Shown here piece by piece: positions 25,758-34,050 of a stretch of DNA of 64,000 bases. Under the pieces are notes generated by a model. It saw nothing but the letters and a program-made list of their open reading frames with translations, was not told where the DNA came from and did not search any database. The DNA is taken from contig NZ_LZSO01000031.1 in the NCBI RefSeq assembly GCF_001665785.1, positions 1 through 64,000 on the forward strand, read 5' to 3'. The DNA comes from Mycolicibacterium peregrinum (GTDB lineage Bacteria; Actinomycetota; Actinomycetes; Mycobacteriales; Mycobacteriaceae). The stretch's first letter is position 1. Every line of letters begins with the position of its first letter. A program made the translations under genes and the position numbers.

Positions 25758-26879
25758 TTGGCTATCAAAGAGGCGATCGAAGTTGTCTTCGCGGGCAAAG
25801 GTTGGTTCGACCACGTCCAAGGAGCCACGGATGAGAAGGCCAAGTTCGTAGACCAGGTGCTGGCGGGCGCCGGGCTTGGCGCGGATGCCCTCGGTACGGC
25901 TCAGATGGTGCCGACAATGGCGGCGAAGCTTTACCCCAAGGTGGCACCCGTCGTGGAGGGTGCGTTCCCCAAGGCCGCGTCCTTCGCGTCAAAAGCTATC
26001 CCCAAGGTAGCGGCTCTCGAGACACCAATAATCGGATCCACGCTGCTTGCAATTAATGCTCTTTCCCTGACCTTGGGCATTGGTGACCCCGAAACCGGCC
26101 ACCGCTTCGAACAGGGGGCAAACAAGTTCAAGGGCGTACGCGACACGCTGGAATCGGCAACACCGACTGGCCAGTGGGTGGGGGACGGATCTGAGGCCTA
26201 TCGTCGGCAGAACGAACGGCAACAAGTCCGAGCCGAGCACATGCGTTCAACCGATGGCAAACTAAAAGGCGTTATTGCCAGCCAGGCCGATCAGGTCCTC
26301 ATGGCAAGGCGAGTTCTCGACGGTGCGGCCACGGCGCTTACCGCGTGTATCCCGGCCGCGATCTCCCTTGGTTTGACTCCGGTTCCCCCAGTGGGCGTGC
26401 CCGCTCAGCTTTCCTTCGAAACCACCGTGTCGAACATTGCCCTGGTTACCTGCGGGGCAGCCCTGCAAATGTTGAATGCCGCGGTTCTTAAGAATGCCAT
26501 GGACATAACGAAGGCAAGTGGCGACTACGCCAAAGACCCGCACGCGGCGGCATCAGGGGCCAAGTCGGGTTATCTGCGCGTCGCCACCGGGCACGTCCGA
26601 GCATTGTCTTCTACGCAGGGGCAAGCGAGAGGTCAGATTCAAGCCGCCTCAACCCTGACCAACGGTGTCAGTGCGTCGATGTTCGCAAACCATGGTATTG
26701 CCTGTTCGGCGGCTAACACCGCAGTCGCTATGGCGGACAGTCGCCGTGGCAGTGCATGTTCAGAAATGGCGACTGCGTCCGAACGTCTTTCGGACAAGCT
26801 GGGCATTGCCGCAGACCGTTACGACAGCGTTGATGCAGCGATGAGCGGTCGACTCGGTAAACAGATGCACCCCCGGTGA
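25758..26879 (+). CDS. EspE-EspF fusion protein (duplicated ESX-1 substrate pair in one chain)
   Basis: A single reading frame joins an EspE-type N-terminal domain to an EspF-type C-terminal domain. Residues about 107-121, GIGDPETGHRFEQGA, align with GVGDPESGHRFGDGA of EspE, followed by GQWVGDGSEAY, a clear WxG turn. From residue 273, LRVATGHVRALS aligns with LRVATAHLHELS of EspF, ending with RYDSVDAAMSG, a YxxxD export motif. The Gly/Pro-rich and acidic parts of EspE are missing. I use the TTG at 25,758 because GGGAGGGG at 25,745-25,752 sits six bases before it; ATG at 25,743 (378 residues) is the alternative. An EspH paralogue follows 63 bp downstream, a ready-made cargo-chaperone pair. Length from TTG: 373 residues. 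Confidence 0.85.
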   Translation: MAIKEAIEVVFAGKGWFDHVQGATDEKAKFVDQVLAGAGLGADALGTAQMVPTMAAKLYPKVAPVVEGAFPKAASFASKAIPKVAALETPIIGSTLLAINALSLTLGIGDPETGHRFEQGANKFKGVRDTLESATPTGQWVGDGSEAYRRQNERQQVRAEHMRSTDGKLKGVIASQADQVLMARRVLDGAATALTACIPAAISLGLTPVPPVGVPAQLSFETTVSNIALVTCGAALQMLNAAVLKNAMDITKASGDYAKDPHAAASGAKSGYLRVATGHVRALSSTQGQARGQIQAASTLTNGVSASMFANHGIACSAANTAVAMADSRRGSACSEMATASERLSDKLGIAADRYDSVDAAMSGRLGKQMHPR

Positions 26880-26942
26880 TGCTGACGATTTATCGCGCTT
26901 CGGCTGCAAATGCAATTCACAAAAGGGACATGACTGCAAACG

Positions 26943-27527
26943 ATGACTGGCATTTACGACGAGTCTGATAGCGGCCACGACTTGGATGCGCTGGATTTCG
27001 GCGAGTCCCAAGTCGTTGACGTTCCGTCTGATCTCGATGTCTTAGCTGAGGTATACACGCCGGAGGAGACCGGCTACGACCGCGCTGGGTGCGACGACAC
27101 CGAGTTGGACGCGATACCGGACAGTGTGCCTGCGCCCGTTCCGAAGCAGGATGACTGGGATGTGCTCAGCGGTCCCGAGGAGGCCGACGAGGAAGTTGTT
27201 CCGGTCATCCAAGCGATGAATACGCCGGGCACCGTGGCGTGCGCCGTCTTCCTTAGCGGGACGGTCTCGCATGTCAGCTTGGATTCAAGCGTATCTTCGC
27301 TCGACGAAGCGCAACTCGCTGAGGAAATCCGAGTTGTCGCTGACGTTGCCACCAAGAAGGCGTCAGCACTCCTCCATATCAACGTGGTGGAAACGCTCGT
27401 TGAACAAGGGTGGAACTTGCGAGAAGCTCGCGAATTTGTCGAGGCAAACGTACCGTTCAGCACTCCTCAGCAGGCCTACGAAGCCGAACTAGCACTCGAT
27501 GCGCGGCATTCCGAACACCAGGGGTGA
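26943..27527 (+). CDS. EspH paralogue (copy 2), partner of the EspE-EspF fusion
   Basis: A 194-residue acidic protein of the EspH family: Asp/Glu-rich N-terminal half (MTGIYDESDSGHDLDALDF) and the conserved C-terminal half with TPGTVACAVFLSG, LDEAQLAEEI and LVEQGWNLREAREFVEAN. EspH proteins are cytosolic and are linked to export of EspE/EspF, so adjacency to the EspE-EspF fusion gene suggests a dedicated chaperone. It is more like copy 3 (33,179) than copy 1 (3,462). The 3' side is cut off by an IS21-type relic 13 bp after the stop. Confidence 0.85.
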   Translation: MTGIYDESDSGHDLDALDFGESQVVDVPSDLDVLAEVYTPEETGYDRAGCDDTELDAIPDSVPAPVPKQDDWDVLSGPEEADEEVVPVIQAMNTPGTVACAVFLSGTVSHVSLDSSVSSLDEAQLAEEIRVVADVATKKASALLHINVVETLVEQGWNLREAREFVEANVPFSTPQQAYEAELALDARHSEHQG

Positions 27528-27539
27528 AGCGCCCGTAAT

Positions 27540-28240
27540 TCAAGGAAAAGCGCCGCAATGCAAGTATGGCGTTGCAGATTCGGCCATATTGACGGTGGTA
27601 TCGCGGCGTGCAAGGAGTTGCGCGGCAGCGGTTCTGGCGGCCGGTCCAGGTGGTATGCGTTCCTTGCCGCGGTGTGGACGCCCGGTGTTCGCGGTGGCCA
27701 TTGCGGCGTTATCCAGGGTGATGACGTGGCCGCTGTCCCGGACCATCGCCCCCCACCCATCGGCAGCCATGCGGTGCCGTGCGATCACGATCCCGCTCGT
27801 GGTGGCGATATCGCAGAACTCTCACCACCGACCGGGTGGCTGACCGTCACCTGCGCGGCAGCCAGCTCCGGAGGCACCGAGTACCGGTTGCCGCGGTAGG
27901 ACACCAACGCTTGGCGAGAGGCGGTCCGGGTCTCCGACACGATCACCGGATACGGAGCGGGCGGCACCGGGTGCAGTGGTTCGGCCTTGGCGACCACGGC
28001 CACCGAGGACCGCCAGTCGGCGGTGGTACGGATCCGGCCTGCTTGGATAATTGGAGTGGCCATCGCCTGGGCCGCGCGGGCGTTGCCCGGTGCTTTTGCA
28101 ATGCCTTCGTCTGCGGACTGGAGAAAGCCCACCGTGTCATTGCCGCATCCCGCCAAGGCCCAGCCGACGCGTCGGTCATCTTTCTGGAGACCCTCGCTGC
28201 GGTCATACATGCCCATAGCCCCAGGAGTATGCGTCAACAA
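27540..28240 (-). pseudogene. IS21-family transposase (IstA-like), C-terminal relic with frameshift
   Basis: Two minus-strand frames together carry the C-terminal half of an IstA-type transposase. The upstream frame reads VAKAEPLHPVPPAPYPVIV, TRTASRQALVSYRGNRYSV and PPELAAAQVTVSHPVG. It then breaks near 27,826, and the family pattern resumes in another frame as DIATTSGIVIARHRMAADG, ITLDNAAMATANTGRPHRG and KERIPPGPAA. No IstB gene and no terminal repeats are seen. The part above about 28,060 is not recognisable as IstA and may be unrelated. With the IS256 relic this brackets the fusion/espH2 module. Confidence 0.82.
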
Positions 28241-28354
28241 ATCCCACGTCGCGCGCTCTCAGAGTCGTTGGTTAAGAGCATAAGGAATGAGTGGGCGCCT
28301 ACCGCACGCCAAAGTTCTCCAGCGTGGGGACATTCGTTCCCGGTGGAGGCACAT

Positions 28355-28667
28355 CTAGATGGACGTGGAGTTGGGGTTCAGTTGGACTTCACGTAGCCGC
28401 TCAAGTGCACGTTCATCGGTGAGCTCGGAGCGACTATCGGGATGGAGCCAGTAGAACCGCAGGAACTGCAGGAGGGCCGCTCCGTTGGGGGTGTACAGCG
28501 ACGACTCTTTGATCAACTTGAAATCTCCGCCCGCCATCGCCATGACCAGCGGACTCTTTGCTGGCACAGCGTCGGGTGCTCGATCCACGATGTCGACCAC
28601 CTGTGACCACGCACGCCACGGCGCAGATGCCCAGGATCGCCATCGCAAATATTCTCAGACCATTCAC
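28355..28667 (-). pseudogene. Internally deleted copy of the neighbouring PH-like membrane protein
   Basis: From a GTG at 28,665-28,667 (CGGAG ribosome site) a frame reads NGLRIFAMAILGICAVACVV, like the first membrane helix of the gene at 28,970-29,716. It then loses frame. A second frame, ending with TAG at 28,355-28,357, reads KSPLVMAMAGGDFKLI, ALLQFLRFYWLHPDSRSELT and ALERLREVQLNP. This aligns with TPMVITMKDGSRLV, ALIELVRFYWHHAEQRSELT and ALDRLRALDPQ of the neighbour. About 140 codons between these parts are missing. It is therefore a paralogue reduced by internal deletion and frameshift. Confidence 0.78.
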
Positions 28668-28969
28668 GTAAGCTCCGTTTCAGCTATTGAGTTAGTGCCA
28701 CCCGCGAACCCTCGCATCCACCATCGACGTCAACGGCGTCATCGTCACATTCCCGCCGGGCCCCAACGCCGAGGTCTACGCCATTCCCAACGCACTGAAA
28801 CCCGAAAATTCAAGGCACTAAGGCAAATGACCGAACTCAGGTGATATGGCGAGCCTGGTGTGGATGTGTTCTATGCAGACGTGCGCGTGCCCAACGTCGT
28901 GCGGAAGGTGTTGGCAGCGAGGCGAATTCGAGCGCATCAAAATACATCGAGCGCAAAGCCGGGATCGGG
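28668..28969. other. Relic-rich gap between the two PH-like copies
   Basis: About 300 bp. A + strand frame at about 28,711-28,821 reads STIDVNGVIVTFPPGPNAEV and YAIPNALKPENSRH before a TAA; it looks like the C-terminus of a lost + strand gene of unknown identity. Nothing else supportable is seen. Confidence 0.35.
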
Positions 28970-29716
28970 TCAGAGCTTGGTGCGTGGACTGAGCTGTGGG
29001 TCCAAAGCGCGAAGACGGTCCAGCGCGCGTCCGTCCGTGAGCTCGCTTCGCTGCTCGGCGTGGTGCCAGTAGAAGCGCACCAACTCGATCAGGGCAGTGC
29101 CCTTTCGGGTATAGCTGCCCGGAGAGTCCATCACGAGTCTCGAACCGTCCTTCATGGTGATCACCATGGGGGTCCAGAAGCGTTCCTCGGTGGGGAGCTT
29201 GTCCGTCACCGCCGTAATGTCGTCCCACTTTCCTGAGTTCAATGAACCGAGATTGGGAAATTCGAACTCCTCGGGAGTTAGGAGCAGGTAGCTAGAACCC
29301 CCTTGGCGTTTGAAGACAAACCAAAACCAGCCTGCGACGAGACTGGTGGCGCCGAAGGCGATGGGAAAGACTTGCCGGACTCCATCGGGAAGCGGCAGGT
29401 AGAGCCAATCGGTTGTCCACGCAATGAACATGGACGCCCCAGACAGCCCTAGGGTGGCGAGACATCTGCGCAGGTTGTCTTCAATGCGACTGTCCGGGCG
29501 CAATAACATCCCAGATTCATCGAACGCAGCTTGGACCACAGCATTTTTCGATGCCGCCAACTGGATGGCAACCAACAGGCAGGTGGTGATTAGCCCAACT
29601 GCGATCACCGCGGTGATGAAGTTCAAGTGTTTGATCGCGATGAATGCCCAGATGCCGCATACCGCCCCCAGAATGGCGTTGAGTATTAGGCCAAATCGTC
29701 TGTTGAAATTATCCAT
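28970..29716 (-). CDS. Multi-pass membrane protein with C-terminal PH-like domain
   Basis: The 248-residue product has two N-terminal membrane helices (ILNAILGAVCGIWAFIAI; ITAVIAVGLITTCLLVAI), a short cytosolic loop, two more helices (about 95-150) and a C-terminal cytosolic domain of about 100 residues with alternating strands (SSYLLLTPEEFEFPN, TPMVITMKDGSRLVMDSP) and a final amphipathic helix, like bacterial PH-type domains. The start at 29,716 is chosen because GAGGG lies just upstream; an ATG four codons earlier lacks a ribosome site. It follows espL by 60 bp on the same strand, so it may be the last gene of the mycP1-eccE1-espL transcript. Function unknown. Confidence 0.75.
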   Translation of the reverse strand: MDNFNRRFGLILNAILGAVCGIWAFIAIKHLNFITAVIAVGLITTCLLVAIQLAASKNAVVQAAFDESGMLLRPDSRIEDNLRRCLATLGLSGASMFIAWTTDWLYLPLPDGVRQVFPIAFGATSLVAGWFWFVFKRQGGSSYLLLTPEEFEFPNLGSLNSGKWDDITAVTDKLPTEERFWTPMVITMKDGSRLVMDSPGSYTRKGTALIELVRFYWHHAEQRSELTDGRALDRLRALDPQLSPRTKL

Positions 29717-29776
29717 ATCGTCCCTCATGGGTGCCCGCGGATGTGTGGGCTGACCACCACCGCGCCTCCGTGGGCG

Positions 29777-30115
29777 TCAGCCTGGTAGCGACCCGTCCGC
29801 GGTCAACTCCGCAACCATGGCATCGAGCCGTTCCCGGTCCGCTTCGATGGAGGAAGTCGCTGCGGCCGTAGCCTTTTGAATTGCTTCATTGAGCCGTTGT
29901 TCGACGGCCTGGGCACCTAGACGCAACAGTCCGTCTTTGATGTACACGTCGATCAGATGATGGTGGCCGTTGAGCGTGACTTCCACGCTCTTGGCTTCGT
30001 CAGCCGCAGTGAACGTTTCGGTGTTCATCTTGTGCAGCTGGTCGTCCATGAGTGACTGCAGCTGCTGCGCTTGGCGCAGGACCGCAGCGACCTGCGGATG
30101 CATCTCCTCTGTCAT
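29777..30115 (-). CDS. espL: ESX-1 associated YbaB-like protein EspL
   Basis: EspL is a small cytosolic protein of the YbaB/EbfC nucleoid-protein fold, reported in M. marinum to stabilise EspE, EspF and EspH. The 112-residue product has the family pattern: TFTAADEAKSVEVTLNGHHH, VYIKDGLLRLGAQAVEQRLN and a long C-terminal helix. The ATG at 30,113-30,115 follows a GGGAGGAA ribosome site; the longer frame upstream is not used. It lies 49 bp after eccE1 on the minus strand. Retention of espL here is notable given three EspH copies and two EspE/F systems it might serve. Confidence 0.9.
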   Translation of the reverse strand: MTEEMHPQVAAVLRQAQQLQSLMDDQLHKMNTETFTAADEAKSVEVTLNGHHHLIDVYIKDGLLRLGAQAVEQRLNEAIQKATAAATSSIEADRERLDAMVAELTADGSLPG

Positions 30116-30164
30116 GACTATTCCTCCCGACCTTTCTGGGACCCCTCTCCCAGGAAGCTTGATG

Positions 30165-31562
30165 TCACTGCTCCAGCGCCATCTGGTAGCGGCTCTCTTC
30201 ACGCGGATTGATCAACGTGATGGGCAGCTGCCGGTGCCGCGGCGTGTCAATGAAGTTGGGCCGCATGATCACTCGGCCGACGCCCTGATGCGGGCCCAGG
30301 TACGTCGTCGAGTGCGGCCAGGCGACGCGCGGCACGCGGCCGACGCGGCCGTTGATCATCGTGGCGAATTCGCGGAACTGTGGCCCGAGGGTCACCACGG
30401 CGCCGGATGCGGCGGAGCGGATGACGAACTGGGTGAACAGGCGCGCGTCGCCGAGGTTTATGCTGACGTCGACGTTGTCGAACGGCATGTACACGGGATA
30501 GCGGTCTGAGGTCTCACCCACGAGGACGCCGGCCGAGCCGATCGGCAGCTCATGGTGTTTGTCGGTCACCGGGGTGAGCCCTTGAAGGGCTGCCCGCTGC
30601 CCGCCGTACAGGCAGGAAAACCCGCGCGGCGTCGTCGGATTGGACAACGTCGTCAAGAGCACCGTCGTTGTCGGGGCGGCCCCAGGACGAACCCGCACAC
30701 AGGTAGTGGTGTGGTCGGCGCGTGCCGACCACCAGACGTCGGGACCGCCGGGAGCGTTGTAGGCCGCGGTAAAGGTGCTGCGGCCCTTGATCACCGACCA
30801 GGTCTCCTTCTCGAAGGAGATCTCCGTGGCCTTGTCGAAGTCGTCGAAGCTGCGCGAGCACCGCGCGTCAACCCCGTTGCTGGCCAACTGGTCTGCGATA
30901 CGGGTGGCCGACGCCACCAGATATCGGGCCAGTCCGGACACCCCGCTGTCGCGGCGCTGGGCCGAGCGACGGGTCTCCTCTGGGTTCGCACGGATCACAA
31001 TCCAGGTACGACGGTTGGCCGGTGCCGGATACGGGCCCACCACCTGCTCGTAAAGGGCCACCAGGCTCGCGGGAGCGGTCTTGCCGACCCGATAGCCGGC
31101 TGACACGATGTCGGCCTCCAGATCGGGGCAGTGCGCCGCCAAGAGCTTCTCGACCAGCTTGGTGCTCACGGTGTCGTCGGAGACAGCACCGCCATTCACG
31201 ATCACCGTGGGAGTGAAAGGCCTTGGCACCAGCTCGATCACCGCGACCAGATAGTCGCCTTGCCAGCGCACCGCGACATGGTCGCCTGGCATCACCGTGG
31301 CACCCACCGCGGGCTCCGACGGTACGTCGGGGGTGCTGCGGTGGCGGCGTCGCCACGAGAAGATCGCCCGGACCCAACCGGTGAGCCGATAACCGCGGAT
31401 GGTGAGTACCGAGAAGATCGCGGTCAGCACCGACAGCGTGATCCCCAGCCACAGCAGGTTGAAATGCATACATATCGAGATGTACGCCGGGATCAACGTG
31501 GCCGCCCAGATGGCGTGCCCCGTGGTGAAGCGGAAGCCGAAATGCCGCTGCAAGAAGCTCAT
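30165..31562 (-). CDS. eccE1: ESX-1 membrane channel component EccE1
   Basis: EccE is the peripheral subunit of the ESX inner-membrane complex. The 465-residue product has two N-terminal transmembrane helices (about 12-60, HAIWAATLIPAYISICMHFN and LGITLSVLTAIFSVLTI) and a large cytosolic domain. The start at 31,560-31,562 overlaps the mycP1 stop as ATGA; the frame running up to 31,739 lies inside mycP1 and is rejected. Length matches M. tuberculosis EccE1 (462 residues). Together with EccB1, EccC1 and EccD1 it completes the secretion core. Confidence 0.95.
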   Translation of the reverse strand: MSFLQRHFGFRFTTGHAIWAATLIPAYISICMHFNLLWLGITLSVLTAIFSVLTIRGYRLTGWVRAIFSWRRRHRSTPDVPSEPAVGATVMPGDHVAVRWQGDYLVAVIELVPRPFTPTVIVNGGAVSDDTVSTKLVEKLLAAHCPDLEADIVSAGYRVGKTAPASLVALYEQVVGPYPAPANRRTWIVIRANPEETRRSAQRRDSGVSGLARYLVASATRIADQLASNGVDARCSRSFDDFDKATEISFEKETWSVIKGRSTFTAAYNAPGGPDVWWSARADHTTTCVRVRPGAAPTTTVLLTTLSNPTTPRGFSCLYGGQRAALQGLTPVTDKHHELPIGSAGVLVGETSDRYPVYMPFDNVDVSINLGDARLFTQFVIRSAASGAVVTLGPQFREFATMINGRVGRVPRVAWPHSTTYLGPHQGVGRVIMRPNFIDTPRHRQLPITLINPREESRYQMALEQ

Positions 31563-32908
31563 TGGCGCCGCCGCAATGCGCGCCGGGTCATCGCAGCGAT
31601 CCCGAGAATCAGCGCGAGTGCAACTCCGGCAACCACCACTCCGGTGATCGGGCCCCGATCTGGCGGCGGGATGTACACCGGCGGCGGAACTTCCTTCACG
31701 CGGAACGGCGCCTTGGCCGGGCCCTCGGGGACCTCCCACGTCAGCGCGGCCACCGGATCGACGACGCCGGCACCGACATAGTTGTCCACGCCACCGCCGG
31801 GATGGCGCGCGGTGGCGGTGATCCGGTTGATCACCTGGGCCGGGGTCAGATCTGGGAAGCGCTGCTTGACCAGCGCCGCCAGACCGGAGACGAACGCGGC
31901 CGAGAACGACGTGCCGTTCAGCGGCACCGGGCCGTCCTCACCGGGGGTGGCGTTGATGGGCTGCCCCTCGTAGCCGAGTGCTGTGAGGTTCTCGCCGGGA
32001 GCTGCCGCACCCAACCAGGGGCCCGACATCGAGAAGTTGCTCGGCTGACCGTTCTGTCCGACGCTGCCGACGGTCAGCACCAGCGGGTCGTACCAGGCCG
32101 GGCTGACGATCGTCTGCACGCCCTTCCAACCGCGGGCATCGGCCGGAAGCGACTGATCCGGCGGCGGGTTCTGGGTGCAGTCCTGGCCGGTGTTACCCGC
32201 GGCCACCACGATCACCGCGCCCTTGACGTTCACCGCGTAGTTGATGGCCGCGCCCAGGCTGGACTCGTCGATCCGGCGGGTCACCTTGTAGCAGGCTGCC
32301 TCACTGATGTTGATGACCTGCGCGCCCAGGTTGGCGGCATGCACCACCGAGCGGGCCAAACTACGGATCGAGCCCGCGGTCTGGGTGGAGTTGGGGTCGT
32401 TGGGATCCTGCCGCGAACCCTTGGGCTGGAACGCCACCGACGTCTGACGCAGCGAAATCAGTCGCGCATCGGGGGCCACACCGACGAATCCGTCAGTGGG
32501 GGACGGGCGTCCGGCGATGATCGACGCGGTCAGGGTCCCGTGGGCGTCGCAGTCGGACATACCGTTGCCGCCCGCGTCGACGAAGTCGCCGCCCGGCTCG
32601 GCCGGCACCCGGGGGGAACCGTTCACTCCCGTGTCGATCACCGCGACAGTTACGCCGGCGCCAGTTGCGAACTTCTGTGCCTCGGCCAGCTTCAGGTAGT
32701 CCGCCGCCCAGGGCTTGTCGGCGAAATTCGAATTCGGCATGACCGTCGGCGCCGCGCAGATCTTGCGCTGCTCCGTCGGCTGATCGGGGCCCGTCTCATC
32801 AGGCGGAACAGCCGCGGCATCGATCGCCGGAGGGTCGATCGCGAACGCCGGAGGCGCACTGAATAGGGCCAGCAAAACTGCCAGCAGCATCACGGCTAAG
32901 CGCTGCAC
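31559..32908 (-). CDS. mycP1: Mycosin-1 serine protease MycP1
   Basis: Membrane-anchored subtilisin-like protease needed for ESX-1 secretion; it stabilises the complex and trims EspB. The 449-residue product has a signal peptide (1-23, ending AFA), the catalytic triad Asp 92 (VAVIDTGVN), His 123 (CDAHGTLTAS) and Ser 334 (LNGTSFSAAF), the oxyanion Asn 239 (AAGNTG), and a C-terminal transmembrane helix (about 420-440) with a basic tail. All catalytic residues are present. It is first of the minus-strand set mycP1-eccE1-espL, transcribed toward the accessory region. Confidence 0.97.
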   Translation of the reverse strand: MQRLAVMLLAVLLALFSAPPAFAIDPPAIDAAAVPPDETGPDQPTEQRKICAAPTVMPNSNFADKPWAADYLKLAEAQKFATGAGVTVAVIDTGVNGSPRVPAEPGGDFVDAGGNGMSDCDAHGTLTASIIAGRPSPTDGFVGVAPDARLISLRQTSVAFQPKGSRQDPNDPNSTQTAGSIRSLARSVVHAANLGAQVINISEAACYKVTRRIDESSLGAAINYAVNVKGAVIVVAAGNTGQDCTQNPPPDQSLPADARGWKGVQTIVSPAWYDPLVLTVGSVGQNGQPSNFSMSGPWLGAAAPGENLTALGYEGQPINATPGEDGPVPLNGTSFSAAFVSGLAALVKQRFPDLTPAQVINRITATARHPGGGVDNYVGAGVVDPVAALTWEVPEGPAKAPFRVKEVPPPVYIPPPDRGPITGVVVAGVALALILGIAAMTRRALRRRQ

Positions 32909-33178
32909 GCCTCACACTCCCCCAAAGACATCGGACATGTCTGCAGTGTGCTGATGCACTTTCAGCAAACAAAATCCAGCCTGCTCGACAATGCATCTTC
33001 TCACTTCAAGCCGTCCGGCTATTTGCACGCAGGCAATCATAAGGGTGCCCAGGTGAGGCTGATAACGCTTTGTGCCCGCAGTGAGCTTTGCACGCGGCAA
33101 GTCGGTGGGTGCCAATTGGTGGCACTCTTTACTGACCGACTGTCGACGGGCGGGACTGCGATGGGATATCACTGAGGC
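32909..33178. promoter_or_regulatory. Divergent region between mycP1 and the third espH
   Basis: 270 bp between two divergent starts, so it should hold both promoters. GACATGTC near 32,932 is a short perfect palindrome. The segment is less GC-rich than its neighbours (CAGCAAACAAAATCCAGC). I cannot assign exact promoter elements. Confidence 0.4.
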
Positions 33179-33766
33179 ATGACGCCTCACGGTTCGGACG
33201 ACTGGGACGACGCCGACGACGGCAACGGCCTCGACGCCCTCGACTTCGATGCCCCGGTATCCCACGATGCGTCAGGTCTTGACGCTCTGCAGGACTACGC
33301 GGCGTACGAAGTGGACCCTGGGAGCGATGAAAGTGGCGGCCTCGATGGGGTCTACGACTATTCCGGCCACGAAGTCGAGGAAGTGGCGGACGACGGCTTC
33401 GGCGCCATCGACGGCGAAGGTGAGCCCGAGGATGAAGAGCAGATTCCGGTGGTCCAGGTAATCAACCCGCCGGGCACCGTCACTGTCACGGCCTACCTCA
33501 ACGGCTCCGTCGCCCAAGTGGACCTGGATCCAAAGGTGACTATGCTGACCGAGGCCCAGTTGGCCGACGAGATCCGGTTCGTGGCCGGTGTGGCCGCTAA
33601 ACGCGCAACAGCGGTCGTGCACGTCGGCACGGTGAATATGCTCGTCGAGCAAGGCATGGACTTCCGTGAAGCCCGGGACTTCGTGGGGACAAACATGCCG
33701 TTCGCGATTCCGGAGCAGGCGGGCGAGGCTGAACGGGCACTCATCGCCCGCCACGCCGAGCGGTAG
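33179..33766 (+). CDS. EspH paralogue (copy 3), outside the core locus
   Basis: The third EspH-family protein in the window, 195 residues, divergent from mycP1. The acidic N-terminal half carries repeated DALDF/GLDAL-type segments; the C-terminal half has PPGTVTVTAYLNG, LTEAQLADEI and LVEQGMDFREARDFVG. It closely resembles copy 2 at 26,943. No EspE/F-type gene lies next to it, so its client is not evident. Only a weak ribosome site is seen before the ATG. It ends 3 bp before the convergent HPr gene. Confidence 0.85.
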   Translation: MTPHGSDDWDDADDGNGLDALDFDAPVSHDASGLDALQDYAAYEVDPGSDESGGLDGVYDYSGHEVEEVADDGFGAIDGEGEPEDEEQIPVVQVINPPGTVTVTAYLNGSVAQVDLDPKVTMLTEAQLADEIRFVAGVAAKRATAVVHVGTVNMLVEQGMDFREARDFVGTNMPFAIPEQAGEAERALIARHAER

Positions 33767-33769
33767 GCC

Positions 33770-34027
33770 CTACGCGTCCAAATCCTGCTCCACGAGTCCC
33801 GCGACAGTGGCCAACGCGTCAGCGTCGTCGGATTCCACGGTCACCTGAGCCCCGTTACCGGCACCCAGGGTCATGATCATCAGGGCCGAACCGGCATCGA
33901 CGGGCTCGCCGCCGTCCATGGACAGCGTGACGGGAACTCCGGCATTGACGACCGCCTCGGCGATGATCGCGGCGGGACGGGCGTGCAGGCCGATGGCCGA
34001 ACCGACGGTGACAGTCTTGCTTGGCAT
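33770..34027 (-). CDS. ptsH: Phosphocarrier protein HPr
   Basis: HPr relays phosphate from Enzyme I to the fructose-specific EIIA domain. The 85-residue product has the phosphorylated His at residue 15 in IGLHARPAA and the family GSALMIMTLGA segment. The ATG at 34,025-34,027 defines the gene; a longer frame upstream lies in the fruA-ptsH gap and fruA. It follows fruA by 23 bp, last gene of a minus-strand operon deoR-fruK-fruA-ptsH. Confidence 0.95.
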   Translation of the reverse strand: MPSKTVTVGSAIGLHARPAAIIAEAVVNAGVPVTLSMDGGEPVDAGSALMIMTLGAGNGAQVTVESDDADALATVAGLVEQDLDA

Positions 34028-34050
34028 TTGTTTCTCCTCAGGGTTGTGAC

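Noticed and set aside
31563..31739. Extended eccE1 start at 31,739
   Set aside because: Would lie within mycP1 and adds a Pro/Arg-rich shadow; ATG 31,562 overlaps the mycP1 stop as ATGA and matches the family length.
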